This document shows, in pieces, positions 1-16,256 of a stretch of DNA of 64,000 nucleotides. Position 1 is the first letter of the stretch. Every line of letters begins with the position of its first letter. Location of the stretch: NCBI GenBank assembly GCA_029204225.1, contig CM055111.1, positions 41,728,815-41,792,814 of the forward strand, given 5' to 3'. The DNA comes from Diphasiastrum complanatum (Eukaryota > Streptophyta > Lycopodiopsida > Lycopodiales > Lycopodiaceae). A program made the translations under genes and the position numbers. The notes below the pieces were generated by a model. The model was not told where the DNA came from. It searched no databases and was given only the letters and a program-made list of their open reading frames with translations.

Positions 1-2471
<2,471 letters not shown>

Positions 2472-3164
2472 TGTGAAAGTACTATACTTTATGACCATAA
2501 ATGGATCTACAAGAGATCCACAAAGTGATTGGATGCTTGCTTTACAACCTATCAAAAAACTAGACACAAAAAAGTTGATCTAGATTGGCAATTTGACAAT
2601 CAACAAGCAAGAACAATCAATAGCATTGATCAATCACTAAAACAAACTTGGCACGTGTGTAATATAGGCTGTAGTATGGCCTGCAAGTTGAGAAACAAGT
2701 ACAAATTGATTTGGTTGCATTTGGATCACAAAAACTCAATGTACAATGTAGCTTGAGATTGCCAATGAGCTCCAAAAATAATCTATCTTCTCACCGTGAG
2801 AGCTTGGAATACATAGAAAAAGTGGCTTCCTTTGTGAATTTAGGTGGATTTCCAGCATGTAATAAGGAAGTTAACTTGGCTCCTTTTCCCTAATTTGCAA
2901 CCCTAGCCTAATTCCTAGAGTCATGCCTAGTAGGTGACTAGTTGGTAAATTTTTGACCTTAAACTTAGGTGTGGGTCCTATAATCTAGGAATCACTACCA
3001 AAATGACATGACCAACTCTTTAGACTTGTTCTAACCTACCCTAGGATAGGTTACCCACATGGCACCATGGACTCACACGTGTGGGACCCACTTATGTACA
3101 TTTTACATGATTCTACATGGTTTTTTATCAAGCTGGATTTGCCAATTTTTGGCAATTCTTCACA
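2472..3164 (-). mobile_element. Solo LTR, Copia family C (old, diverged)
   Basis: This is the reverse complement of the LTR seen at 50378-51078. It ends (on minus) in TGTGAAGAATTG and begins on plus with TGTGAAAGTAC. It is about 693 bp against 701 bp in the reference copy, with many substitutions and small indels, so it is much older than the other family C LTRs. No internal region adjoins it and the flanks (TTCTT / ATCCT) are not a duplication. Either the target duplication has decayed or the copy was left by rearrangement. Confidence 0.85.
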
Positions 3165-3234
3165 ATCCTCAAATTTTGCTTGATCTATTTACAAATCTCT
3201 TGCTAGATGAATGAATGCTTTTAGTGTTGAAGTG

Positions 3235-4618
<1,384 letters not shown>

Positions 4619-4630
4619 CTCCCCCTTAAG
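4619..4630 (-). promoter_or_regulatory. Polypurine tract of family B (minus copy)
   Basis: Reads CTTAAGGGGGAG on the minus strand, immediately before the TG that opens the 3' LTR. This is the expected plus-strand primer position in LTR retrotransposons. Confidence 0.75.
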
Positions 4631-4639
4631 CTAACTGCT

Positions 4640-4925
4640 ATGAATCTGTTTTGCAATTGAGATTTAACATGCCTACTAAAGTAGAATGCTTATCTCTAGA
4701 TATTGGCTTTGTCAAAATATTAGCCAACATATTGTCTGTATGACAGTAACTTAGTACAACATCTTTACTCTGAACTTTCTCTCTAAGAAAATGGAATTGA
4801 ACTTCTATATGCTTAGTACTATTATGAGTTTGTGGGTCATAGATAGAGTTATGCAGCTCTGATTGTTGCACTAGAGTATTGTTGGACTGATATGTGGGAA
4901 TTGTAGATTCTGCAATAGCCTTCTT
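4640..4925 (-). pseudogene. Copia RNase H C-terminal remnant (family B)
   Basis: The minus strand encodes the end of the Copia polyprotein: a Thr-Lys-His-Ile-Glu motif, then HFLREKV, then a LANILTKPI-type tail that is characteristic of the last part of Copia RNase H. The reading frame opens near 4871 and stops at 4638, just upstream of the polypurine tract. The reverse transcriptase and most of RNase H are missing; the adjoining sequence jumps straight to the integrase linker, so a large internal deletion separates them. Not functional. Confidence 0.8.
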
Positions 4926-4956
4926 AGCCTGATTATCTCCTTTACTGATGATGTAG

Positions 4957-6094
4957 CTACAACATATTCAGATTCTGTGGAGGACAGAGAAATGCATTTT
5001 TGCTTTCTGCTTCTCCTTGGTGAATGACTGGGATCGTAGCATCTTGTGGCTGAACAATCATGGGTTTGGGCCCATCAATAGTAAGCAGAGCTATTGGGAC
5101 AAACTCCTTTGTCTGAATAGTCGTAGGTCGTTGCCTAATGATGGATGGTGGAGGTGTTGTGGCATACTCTTGCATCGGCTGCTTTTGCTTAAAATCGTGA
5201 TACTTGTCTTTAAGAAATACAACATCACGGCTGACTGAGATGACCTGAATCAACATCATAGATGTGATATGCTTTATGCGTCGTTGAGTAGTCGATGAAG
5301 ATGTTCTTATAGCTTACTAGGTCCAGTTTCTTCCTCAGATCAGATGGCACATGTGCATAGCAGAGACATCCGAAAACACGTAGATATTTCAAGCTTGGTT
5401 TGTATCCATAGTAGGCTTCAAATGGTATCTTGGAATCAACCGCTTTAGTGCTGGAGTAGTTCTGCAGATAGCAGGCCGTAGAGATTACTTTTGTCCAGAA
5501 TGTTTGAGGTAAATGGGCATTGGCTGTCATGGATCGTGCAACTTCTAATAGTGTGCGGTTCTTCCGCTCAACTAGTCTGTTTTGTTGAGGAGTGTAGCTT
5601 GTAGTAAACTGATGGTGCACGCCACATGACGACAGATAGTCCTTCATCTCATTTGATAGGTACTCTCCCCCTGAATCAGACCGTAGGGCCTTGATTTTCT
5701 GACCAGTCTAATTCTCAGCATATTGCTTGAATTTCTTGAAGCAATTGATTGCTTCTAACTTGTTCTTAATGAACATTACACTAGTAAAATGGGAGTAGTC
5801 ATCAATGAATGTAATAAAATATACAACCTTACCCAAGGAAGGTATGCTCATGGGACCACATAAGTCATTGTGTATTAGTGACAGAATGGACTTGGCTCTT
5901 CTGGCCTGTCCTCTTGAAAATCTGGTTCTAGGTTGTTTGCCTAGTAGGCAACTTTCACAGACAGATTGATTAGCCATAGTAATAGCATTTATATTCATGT
6001 CCTTGACCATTTTGTTATGATGCATATACAAGATTGAACGCATGTTTAGATGTCCTAATCTCTGATGCCATAAATTAGCATCTGAACAATTCAC
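4957..6094 (-). pseudogene. Copia integrase remnant (family B, minus copy)
   Basis: Read from 6094 downward it carries the GAG-pre-integrase zinc motif (LWHQRLGHLN ... CESCLLGKQ), the first integrase aspartate block (FITFIDDYSHF), then, after a stop near 5707, the segment with TPQQNRLVERKNR that includes the catalytic glutamate. The C-terminal portion YYGYKPSLKYLRVFGCLCY and the SRDVVF linker follow. Frames change near 5705 and 5250. The intact integrase sequence at 5380-5460 gives the empty-site version of the MITE insertion in the plus copy at 60447. Nonfunctional fragment. Confidence 0.85.
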
Positions 6095-6410
6095 AAAAAG
6101 TGCAATCGATTATGTAGCTATGAGTGTAGAGAAGAGGTCCTTGCATGGTGTCATGTGCTGAGAGGCACCTGAATCGAGATACCACTGATGGGCATCTCTG
6201 TTGGTGGGTTGATCTTTTACCATCAGCGCTCTCTCATCTTCTTGTGAATCTCTGACTGTGTCAGAGTTGCCTTGTTGCTGTTGCTGCATCTTCTTCTTGG
6301 CTTCATTATGCTTGAGGACGCGATAGTCTTTGATATCATGGTTGGTTCTTTTGCAGTACCTGCAAAATAGCTTGGTCTTGGACGATAATTGGTTGTGATG
6401 TTGTTGTTGT
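6095..6410 (-). pseudogene. Copia gag zinc knuckle and protease fragment (family B)
   Basis: On the minus strand this encodes a CRYCKRTNHDIKD-type zinc knuckle in which the last Cys is lost, a Gln-rich spacer, and WYLDSGASQHMT, the aspartic protease active site. About 300 bp of downstream protease sequence present in the plus copy is deleted before VNCSDANLWHQ. The upstream gag is cut off exactly where the family A LTR begins at 6411, so family A inserted into this copy or recombined with it. Confidence 0.8.
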
Positions 6411-7171
6411 TAAAATGGAAAAATAATCCATCTTGACTTTAGGCTTGTTACAAATATTGTACCATGCAAGTATGTTGTTCATAAATGCAAATGCCAAGTT
6501 TGGCCTAAATAGAACTCGAGCTACATGGATAGGTCATATCTAGAATGATGAGTACAACTTGCATATAGATTGTAGACATAGAATTAGCAAAATTATGCTA
6601 GTAGAAACTCGTGGCAATTCACATGCATTAATTGTAAGTGATCCATAGTAACATGCAAGGCATGCACAAAGTGTAATGGACACATGCATGATAATTTGTA
6701 CATTTCTAGTTAGAACTAAGACACTTGGAAAAAGTTGGTAGAGATTCATGCATGAGATGTGACAAATGTCACATAGACTCTAGTTTTCACTTTAGATGTC
6801 ATTAGATGATGGATGGATGTGGTTCTACCTTGAGCTACCTCAAACTCCATAAATATGTGTAGCTCTCCTCATAATTTTTGATGAAGAACCAAAGCTTTGT
6901 AGCTATCTCTTGCCATTTTGAATCCACACAAATTTTGCTTGTTATATCTCTATATTTCTCTCTCTAACTCGTGTTGAGGCTAATGCTAATACAATGATAT
7001 CTTGTACTTTTGCTCATTAATGATTCATTGCTTTCATTCTCTGATGCTTAGCATGCTAGATTGTGGTTAAGCCATAACTTCTGTACTAGATCTTGCTAAT
7101 CAATCTAGAAAGCTTAATTAGATCTATCATACTTGTGGATCTTCCCCACATGCGTTCTGGAAATTTTGTCA
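6411..7171 (+). mobile_element. 5' LTR of family A Copia
   Basis: The first 425 bp match 12041-12463 with about 12 substitutions and a 3-bp indel, roughly 3 percent divergence. It ends in TTTTGTCA directly before the primer-binding site. The expected opening TG is TA here (TAAAATGG versus TGAAATGG in the 3' LTR). A TATA-like CATAAATATG lies near 6850, a plausible Pol II start region. Length 761 bp. Confidence 0.85.
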
Positions 7172-7184
7172 TGGTATCAGAGCC
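7172..7184 (+). promoter_or_regulatory. Primer-binding site, family A
   Basis: TGGTATCAGAGCC, complementary to the 3' end of plant initiator tRNA-Met and typical of Copia elements. It adjoins the LTR end with no spacer. Confidence 0.93.
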
Positions 7185-7939
7185 AAATTGAGCTTTTCAT
7201 GCTAACATCTCTGATTGTACAAGAAATTGAGAGCTAAATCAAGCAAAAAAAGCAGTTTTGCACTTTTTCTCACCTTTCTTTGATGTGTCTTTGGATCAAA
7301 TCGGATTGGTTTTGAATTTTCAAACCTGAAAAGTGGTAGTACGAAATTATGGAATTTCGCACATGTGAAAATCAGAGATTTTCAGTCCCTTCTATCTCCT
7401 TGCTTGTAGATCCAAATATAGTGGTGTTATAGCTTGATGAAAAGCTTATGATGTGTACTTTCCGTAAAAATTGAAAGCAAATCAATCTGATATGTCTATC
7501 AAGAGTTATAAGCTCTTGAAGAGGATAGGGATAGGTCCAAAATCTGAGTGACAGCATACTTGATTCAACCTTGCTTTGTTCTGAATCCATTGCTTTGAGC
7601 ATCCTACACAAGAAACTGAAGATCAAGACTAAGTTTGAAGTAATTGAACACCCTTTGAGCCTTCTGAGAGTCAATAGTGTTTTCTTTTGAAGCATTTCAC
7701 ACTTGCCAAAAGTAGGATTCAAACTTGCCAAAGTGTCTGAATCCACTTTGTGTGTCTGATCTAGATAATCTTGTCTTGTGGAATATTTGAGATGTATCTC
7801 AAATACAGTTGCAAGTGTTTCACATAGGAAGGTAGAACATCCTTGAAAATACCTATAGTGAAAGAGAGCAACAACTTTAAGTCTGATTGGAACAAGCTCA
7901 AACATATTGCAGTCCAATAACTAAGAAGTCTTCATCTAA
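7185..7939 (+). other. Noncoding leader of family A
   Basis: About 755 bp lie between the primer site and the gag ATG. A long minus-strand frame here (7372-7917) has no motif and is antisense to the leader. No conserved element was recognised. Confidence 0.5.
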
Positions 7940-8250
7940 ATGGCACCTCTGGGAGGATATCTTCTAGAAGCAAATGAAAGACTAAATACTTCTAATTACT
8001 CAATTTGGAAGTTCAGAATGGAGTCTATTTTAATACTCCAGGATATTATGGATATTGTGCTTGGTGTGAGGAGGAGCCTCAAGCACAAGCTGGAATTCCT
8101 AAGTATAGGAAGAGAGCTAGAATGGCTCTACATTTCATTAAGATGAATGTCTCTAATGAAATTTTGAGAGAGATAGGATCTTGCACCACAGCTGAAGATG
8201 CTTGGGATGCACTTAAGTCCATCTATGAAGCAAAGAATACTTCTAGAATA
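7940..8250 (+). pseudogene. Truncated, frameshifted Copia gag (family A)
   Basis: Starts with an ATG and the standard Copia gag opening (GGYLLEANERLNTSNYSIWKF, then RMES), but shifts frame near 8065. The second frame continues with RMALHFIKMNVSNEILREIG and AWDALKSIYEAKNTSR, then homology to other gag proteins stops abruptly at about 8250. The rest of gag, including the zinc knuckle, is absent because the following 1.1 kb is in reverse orientation. Nonfunctional. Confidence 0.85.
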
Positions 8251-9395
8251 TGCTGAATTTCACACGTGTGGATTGATTCAATGAAGCAAGATAGCATTTC
8301 AAGCAAAGGAAGAGAAGCATATATGAATGTGTTGTAGTAGATACAACATGAAATATGCCCCTCCTTCCCATGTAAGGTGAGCCATAAAGACTCGGCCATG
8401 CATCTTGAAGATCTTCTTGAAATCATATGAAGAAGAAACTCTCCCTCACACATTGGCCCCATCATAACTTGAATACCTTCAAAAAGGATAACTTGTGATG
8501 CTTCTTGAGAAGCCTTGATCTCGACCACTTCCAAGATTGAATCTTCATGCAATATGACATCTCTATTCACCATCACATTTGAAATAGAGAGTGTAAAGAC
8601 ACTAAAGGCCTCCTTGATGGATGAGTATCCAATCATGATCCATGAGCTTGGATCATCCTTCCTTCTTGTTTCAAAGGGAATATATGCAAAGCAAGCACTA
8701 CCAAGTTCACTAAGGTGATCAACCTTAGGCTTCATCTTGAATAAAACTTCATATGGTGCTATTCCTTCAAGAGCTCCAATACTCCTCAAAGCTTTGATCT
8801 TCAATGAGAATTTCTTCTCAACATATGCTTTGAATAATAAGGAATAATCATACACCATAATACTTGAAGAGAGAAGATATGTGCATCTTGTGTAATCCTC
8901 CTCCTTTGAAATATTGGAAATATAAGAAACATCAAGAGAGTTTGCACTCTCACTTGGATCCAATTTGTAGATGCCTTCAAATCTTGATCCATATGCAAGG
9001 ATCTCACCATCCTTCTTAATCACACAATTGTCAATATTGAAATTGACATCAAAGCCACTATCAAGAAGTTGGCCAACACTTAAGATGTTCTTTGTAAGCT
9101 TTGGGACAAAAAGAACATTGTTGAGAAAGAGATCTTTAGAAGATGCAAGCTTCAAGGGAATAATCCCTACTCCTTCAATATTGCACTCATGCTTACTTGC
9201 AAAGTATATGGTCTTCTTGACTCCATCATAAGGCATAATAGATGAAAAAAAGTGCTTGGAGCCACACATATGTGAAGATGCTCCACTATCAATATACCAT
9301 GAGTCATCCTTGTTGAAGGTGGAAGAGGAGAAGCTTGATGCCATAAGAGAGCCTTCTCCATCACTTGCAATATAGTCTTCTTTCTCATTGATCTA
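8251..9395 (-). pseudogene. Inverted protease-integrase segment inside family A
   Basis: The minus strand carries a 373-codon open frame (9344 to 8223) starting just upstream of a protease active site (WYIDSGASSHM), followed by the NVLFVPKLTKNILSVGQLLD block. It then jumps through shrunken, scrambled integrase sequence to a diverged linker (RRKDDPSSW ... NVMVNRDVILHED). Several pieces align with family A's own integrase linker, so it comes from a deletion derivative of the same family. It lies in reverse exactly where A's own gag C-terminus, zinc knuckle and protease should be. See the finding on this inversion. Confidence 0.8.
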
Positions 9396-9396
9396 A

Positions 9397-11257
9397 GGAG
9401 GAGTTGTGGCATAGAAGGTTGGGAGATCCTAACTTTAAATCTATGTCTTTTATGGTCAAGAAAGTGAAGGCTATTGGTCTTCCAAAATCTCTTTCCAAAG
9501 ATTTCAAGCCTTGTGAGGCTTGTGCTATTGCAAAATCACACAAAAAGCCATATCAGAAGTCTTTTATCAAGACTACTCATCCTTTGGAGCTTATACACTC
9601 GGATGTACATTTTTCTTCTTCTAAAAGTATTGGTGGTGCAACATGTTTTGTCACCTTTATTGATGACTTTATTAGATATACTTGGTTGTATCTACTTTCT
9701 TAAAAGGCTATGGTATTTGATCACTTCCTAATCTTTAAAGCTTATGTTGAGAAACAATTTTCTTTCAAAGTTAAAGCTTTAAGATGTGATGGAGGAGGTG
9801 AATACATCTCCAACAAGTTTCATGAATACTGTGAAGGTGAAGGAATAAAGAGAGAGTTTTCTTGTGCTTATTCTCCATCTCAAAATGGAGTTGCTGAGAG
9901 GAAAAACGGATCTTTATGTGAATGTGCTAAAGCAATTAGAGTTGAAGCTTCTTTGCCTATTGAATATTGGGGTGAAGCTATAAATTGTGCAAACTATTTG
10001 TGCAACAAATTACCTCACAATGCACTTGCTAGAAAATCACCTATTGAAGTCTTGTTTAAGAAGAAACCTAAGGTAGATCACCTTAGAGTTTTTGGTTGTG
10101 CTTGCTTTGTTCATGTGCCCTTGGAAACAAGGAAAAGAGATTATCCTAATTCTATTAAAGGGAGCATGGTTGGATATGCATCCAACAAGAAAGCTTACAG
10201 AATCTATGTTCCCTCTACCTCAACTACAATTGAGAGTAGGGATGTTATATTCCATGAGGATCAAAAATACATTCTTGAGGAGGCCGAGTTCAAAGATTCT
10301 CACAAAGATACTCCAATAATCACCCTTGAAGACTATCATGGAGAGATGGGGCCAAGAATTGAGGAGGAGTCACCTCAAATCTTTTCACCAAGGATATCTC
10401 AAAGAGAAAGATCCGAGCCTAGGAGGCTTACTTATGAAGATAGAGGCAAGCAAGTGGAAATCAGCTCCACTAATTGTGCTTATTTTATTTCACATGAGGA
10501 GCCAAAGGATGTATATGATGCACTCAATTTGAAGGAATGGTACATTTCCATGAAGGAGGAATATGATGCTTTGATGGCCGACAAGACATGGGAGCTTGTG
10601 GATCTTCCATCCAACAAGCATACCATTAGTTGCAAGTGGGTTTTTCGAGTCAAGTATAATCAAGATGGCACAATCAACAAGTACAAGGCTAGACTTTGTG
10701 CTAAAGGTTTTGCTCAAGTTTGTGGACTTGATTATGAGGAGGCTTTTGCACCAATTGCAAAGATGGTATCAATTAGAATCATAATTTCTATTGCTTGTTT
10801 TTTCAATTGGCAAGTTCTTCAACTAGATGTCTCTAATGCATTTTTAAATGGATATCTAGAAGAAGAGACTTATATGGATCAGCCTATTGGGTTCATCCAT
10901 GACAAAGACAAAGTTTGCTTGCTCTTCAAAAGTTTGTATGGACTAAAGCAAGCTCCAAGGTCATGGTATTCTCGACTTAACACCTTTCTTGAGTCACTAG
11001 GATTTAATCTTAGTAACTATGATTCTTCCTTGTATGTCAAGTTTTTTGATAAAGATATTGTCATACTTCTTATTTATGTTGATGATATCATTCTAACAGG
11101 AAGTAGTATCAAGCTAGCTGAGAAAACCAAGATTGCACTTGGAAAAGAGTTCAAGATGCAAGATCTTGGAAAAAATCACTACATACTAGGATTAGAGATT
11201 GACTTTCTTAAAGTAAAGCTTTTGTATGTCAATCCAAGTATGCTCTTTCAATGTTAA
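9397..11257 (+). pseudogene. Copia integrase and reverse transcriptase (family A)
   Basis: One reading frame from the GAG-pre-integrase motif (LWHRRLGDPN ... CEACAIAKSH) through the integrase core and into reverse transcriptase. The core shows FVTFIDDF, LRCDGGGEY and GVAERKNGS, so the D-D-E catalytic residues are present. The RT contains CKWVFRVKYNQDG, AFAPIAKMVSIR, QLDVSNAFLNG, YGLKQAPRSWY and the active site YVDD (11075-11086). One in-frame TAA at 9701-9703 interrupts the integrase, and the RT frame is lost at 11257. This is the best preserved pol in the window. Relatives of it could have supplied enzymes to families C and D. Confidence 0.9.
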
Positions 11258-12020
11258 ACTTAGTTCAATATGTTAGATTGTAAGAGTATAGAAACTCCTA
11301 TGGAGCAAAATCTAAAAGACCCTAACAAAGGTGATGAAAGATCCTAGGAGTCTTATAGGCTCCTTAATTTGGCTGACAATAACTAGACCTGACATAAGCT
11401 TTAGTGTTCATAAGTTGAGCCAGGCTATGCAAAATCCTACAATTTATCATTGGAAAATGGCCAAGAGAGTGTTTAGATATATATCTTCAACTTTTGATTA
11501 TGGTTTATTGTATAAAAGTGAAGAAATTTCTATTGTTGGTTATTCTGACTCGAATTTTGCAAGTAATAGAGCAGATCGAAAATCTACAAGTGCTTATGTC
11601 ATATATCTTGGAGGAAACTTGATATCTTGGCTTTCCAAAAAGCAAGATATTGTATCACTCTCATCATGTGAAGCTGAGTATAAGTCACTCACTATAACAA
11701 CAAAGGAAGTGCTTTAAATCAAGAGGTTACTAGTGGAGCTAAAGATAATCATGGAAGAAGATCTACCTAAGATCATGTGTGACAACATCTCAGCCCCAAG
11801 CCCTTGCCAACAACCCGCTAATCCATGCAAGGACAAACATATCGAAGTTGCACATCACTTCGTGAGAGAGAAGCTCATTGGAGGGGAAATCTACTTGGAG
11901 CACATCGACACATCATCTTGTATTGCTGATATGCTCACCAAACCTTTGAGCAAGAGTTCCTTCATCAAGCATAGAGCCAATCTTGGAATAATACCAAGAT
12001 CCATGTTCAAGTCAATATAG
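11258..12020 (+). pseudogene. Copia RNase H (family A)
   Basis: After a frameshift near 11260-11330 the frame resumes with RSLIGSLIWLTITRPDIS, continues through HWKMAKRVFRYI, GYSDSNFAS, SWLSKKQDIVSLSSCEAEY, and ends with ADMLTKPLSKSSF shortly before the 3' LTR. One TAA (11715-11717) interrupts it in the same frame. The catalytic Asp/Glu positions of Copia RNase H are visible. It is broken only by the frameshift and this stop. Confidence 0.88.
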
Positions 12021-12040
12021 ATTGTTTTTAGCAGGAGTAT

Positions 12041-12463
12041 TGAAATGGAAAAATAATCCATCTTGACTTCAGGCTTGCTACAAATATTGTACCATGCAAG
12101 TATGTTGTTCATAAATGCAAATGCCAAGTTTGGCCTAGATAGAACTCTATCTACATGGATATGTCATATCTAGAATGATGAGTACAACTTGCATATAGAT
12201 TGTAGACATAGAAGCAAAATTATGCTAGTAGAAACTCATGGCAATTCACATGCATTAATTGTAAGTGATCCATAGTGACATGCAAGGCATGCACAAAGTG
12301 TAATGGACACATGCATGATGATTTGTACATTTCTAGTTAGAACTAGGACACTTGGAAAAAGTTGGTAGAGATTCATGCATGAGATGTGACAAATGTCACA
12401 TAGACTCTAGTTTTCACTTTAGATGTCATTAGATGATGGATGGATGTGGTTCTACCTCGAGCT
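12041..12463 (+). mobile_element. 3' LTR of family A, truncated
   Basis: Opens TGAAATGG after a purine-rich AGCAGGAGTAT and matches the first 425 bp of the 5' LTR, stopping at CTCGAGCTA. The remaining 340 bp, including the TATA-like region, are missing and family E sequence follows directly. No target duplication can therefore be checked for family A. Confidence 0.85.
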
Positions 12464-13255
12464 AAAGCAAATTGGAAGGAGCCAGCAATTATGCAGTTTG
12501 GAAATTCAAACTGAAGAGCATTTTGATGGAAAAGGAGCTATGGGAGATTGTGATTGGCGACGAGACAAAACCAGTGATAGAAGAAGATCAGCGGACATTT
12601 GACAGGAGAAAACGAAAAGCACAAAATGTCATCAACTTATCAGTTAGAGATGCAATTATTCCCTACATTTCAGATTCAGAAGGACCAAAAGAAACATGGG
12701 ATACGTTGAAGGCATTGTTTGAGACTACAAACACATCTTGAGTGCTATTCCTGAAGATGAAGCTGCACACATTGCGGATGGATGATGGTGCAACTATTGC
12801 TGATCACCTACTGAAGATCAAAGAGATTCGTGACCAATTAGTAGCAGTTGGAGAGCGAGTACAGGATTGTGAGATCGTGCAGTTGACATTGATTAGTTTG
12901 AGTGAGTCACATCAGATGTTTGTGACAAGCATAGTCACACGGGAAAATATTCCAACCTATGAAGAGTTAGGTGGATTGCTTTTGCAGGAAGAGCAACGTC
13001 AAGAGAACTTGAGTCATCGCAACAAGGGATTTGATCAAGCTCTTGCAGTAAGAGGATGTGGTGGTAGATTTGGTCATGGAAGACACCAATCAAGAGGTGG
13101 AAACTCAAATCGTGGATCATTCCAACAATTTCAAGAACAATCTAATGATGGCCCGAATCGAGAAAATTGGAATCAAGGCCAAGGTCAAGGACGCGACTAT
13201 TTCAGGCAAAATAAACCTAGAAATTGTAGGTATTGCAACAAACTTAGCCACTAGG
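12464..13255 (+). pseudogene. Copia gag (family E), 5'-truncated
   Basis: Begins in mid gag with GASNYAVWKFKLKS, without a start codon, LTR or leader, then continues ELWEIVIGDETKP, AWDTLK-like sequence (here TWDTLKALFETTNTS), an in-frame TGA at 12739-12741, and FLKMKLHTLRM. This is a Tnt1/retrofit-type gag. The TGA sits where Arg (CGA) is usual, suggesting a C-to-T change at a CpG. The C-terminal Gly/Arg/Gln-rich region leads to a zinc knuckle CRYCNKLSH that is interrupted by TAG before its last Cys. Confidence 0.85.
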
Positions 13256-14309
<1,054 letters not shown>

Positions 14310-14318
<9 letters not shown>

Positions 14319-14705
14319 GCAAGAAATCTGATGCTTTTGCCAAGTTTAGAGAGTTCAAGGCTCTAGTTGAAAAACAAATAGGTGGTTATATTAAGACTCT
14401 TATATCAGATGGTGGCGGTGAGTATTTTTCAACCGAGTTTATAATTTTTTGCAAGGATCAGGATATCAAGAGACAAACTACGGCACCCTATTCACCACAA
14501 CAGAATGGAGGTAACGGAAAAACAGATCCATTGTGGAGATGGCTAGGGCAATGCTTAAGAGCAAGGGTTTGCCAAATACTTTTTGGGCAGAAGCATGCAA
14601 CACAGCTACTCATATCTTGAATCGGTGTCCTACGAAGTCCGTGGAGGGTAAGACACCTTATGAAACTTTTACTGGAAAGAAACCTAATGTTTCTTATTTA
14701 TGAGT
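14310..14705 (+). pseudogene. Copia integrase core (family E), frameshifted
   Basis: Frame-shifted continuation of integrase: SKKSDAFAKFREFKALVE, SDGGGEYFSTEF, TTAPYSPQQNG, then a shift and NTFWAEACNTATHILNRCPTKS, KTPYETFTGKKPNVSYL, ending in TGA. The D and E catalytic blocks are recognisable. Homology then breaks in the middle of the conserved VFG segment and jumps to RT, so the integrase C-terminus and the RT N-terminus are deleted. Confidence 0.8.
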
Positions 14706-15978
14706 ATTTGGTGTTCGTTCTATCATTGCAATTTTTGCTTTCTATGGTTGGAAAATCCAACAAATGGATGTCAAATCTACTTTTCTTAATGGAGTATTGA
14801 ATGAAGAGGTATATTTAGAGCAACCTCAAGGGTTTGTTGAGCTAGGGAGAGATCATTTGGTTTGTAAACTCAACAAAGCCATATATGGATTGAAGCAAGC
14901 ACCACGAGCATGGTACTCTTGCATTGATGAACACTTCAAGCGAAGGGGAATGATAAAGAGTGATGTTGATCCTAATCTTTACATTCTTAGGAAGAACTCG
15001 CATATAGTGTTCATTGTTCTCTATGTCGATGATTTGATTATTATAGGAAGTAATATGGGCTTAATTGATGAAATCAAATCATACCTTTCCAATATCTTTG
15101 ACATGAGCGATTTAGGGTTGATGCATTATTGTCTTGGTATTGAAGTTTGGCAAAAGGAAGACAATGGTATTCTTACGTAAAGCAAGTATGCACGGGATCT
15201 ATTATATAAGTTCAATATGCAGGATTGCAAGTCACTAAGTACTCCAATGGAGGCCAATACCAAACTTTCTGCATTTGATGAAGTCAAGAAAGTTGATGCA
15301 TACTTATACAGGCAGTTAGTGGGTAGTTTAATCTATTTGACACACACACGTCCTGACATTGCCTATGTTGTTGTTGTGGTAAGTCAATTTATGCAAGAAC
15401 CTAGTCAGACTCATTGGAAAGCTGCTAAACGTATTTTGAGATATGTTTGAGGCACGCTAAATTTTGGCTTGAAGTATGATCAGTCTGAAGCCCTAATGTT
15501 GGTAGGTTATACAGATGTTGATTGGGCAGGAAATATTGATGATAGATGATCTATCAGTGCTCATACATTTAGCTATAATACAGCTGCTATTTCTTGGAGC
15601 AACAAGAAGCAACCCACAGTAGCCTTATCTTCGACGGAAGCTGAGTATCGTGCACTTAGCAATGCTACACAAGAGGTAATATGGCTACAAAGACTACTTA
15701 CTGATTTGGGACAGTCACAGGTGGATGCTACAACTGTATATTGCAACAACAAAAGCTGTATCCATCTTGCCAGAAACCCAATTCTACATGCTCGAACAAA
15801 ACACACCAAATCATCACTTTGTTCGAGAGAAAATAATTGATGGCACCATTGATCTAGTTTTTTGTAAATTTGAAGATCAAGCGACTGATATTTTTACTAA
15901 GTCTTTAGGTAAATGTAAATTTGAGAACCTTCGTAGTCTCTTAGGCATAGAAGAATGTAATTTTGTCATTGAGGGAGA
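14706..15978 (+). pseudogene. Copia reverse transcriptase and RNase H (family E)
   Basis: Starts at GWKIQQMDVKSTFLNG and includes IYGLKQAPRAWY, the active site YVDD (15022-15033) and MSDLGLMHYCLGIE. After a TAA at 15178-15180 it continues in RNase H: LVGSLIYLTHTRPDIAY, HWKAAKRILRYV, VGYTDVDWAGN, SWSNKKQPTVALSSTEAEY. Stops at about 15450 and 15550 and a frameshift near 15780 disable it. The frame runs to the polypurine tract at 15970. Confidence 0.87.
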
Positions 15979-15979
15979 G

Positions 15980-16256
15980 TGTTAGAAATCAATGATAAAC
16001 TTCATTGTAGTTATCGTTCTCGATGTACTTTATTATTGACAGCTATTACCAGTTGTAACTAGCTGTAGGCTAGTCTAGTAGTCTACTCCTAAGTTTTCTC
16101 TCTCTCTCTCTCTATATCAGGGTTCAGGGTTTATATGTACATTTTATATTCAGTGTGAAGTTAGAGTGATTGAGTGATATTGTGTGTTCTTCTTCCGCCT
16201 CCCTACTTGGTGATTGCTTATGGTGAATGCTTGATGTTGCATATCTGATTCTTGAC
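15980..16256 (+). mobile_element. 3' LTR of family E
   Basis: Follows a purine tract (GAGGGAGAG) and opens TGTTAGAAATC. A CA at 16255-16256, followed directly by family C sequence, gives a 277-bp LTR. It holds a short TC run and a start-like region. The partner 5' LTR is missing, so the end is inferred from TG/CA and the junction. Confidence 0.65.

Noticed and set aside
7372-7917. 181-codon minus-strand frame
   Set aside because: Antisense to the family A leader; no domain and no similarity to other proteins in the window.
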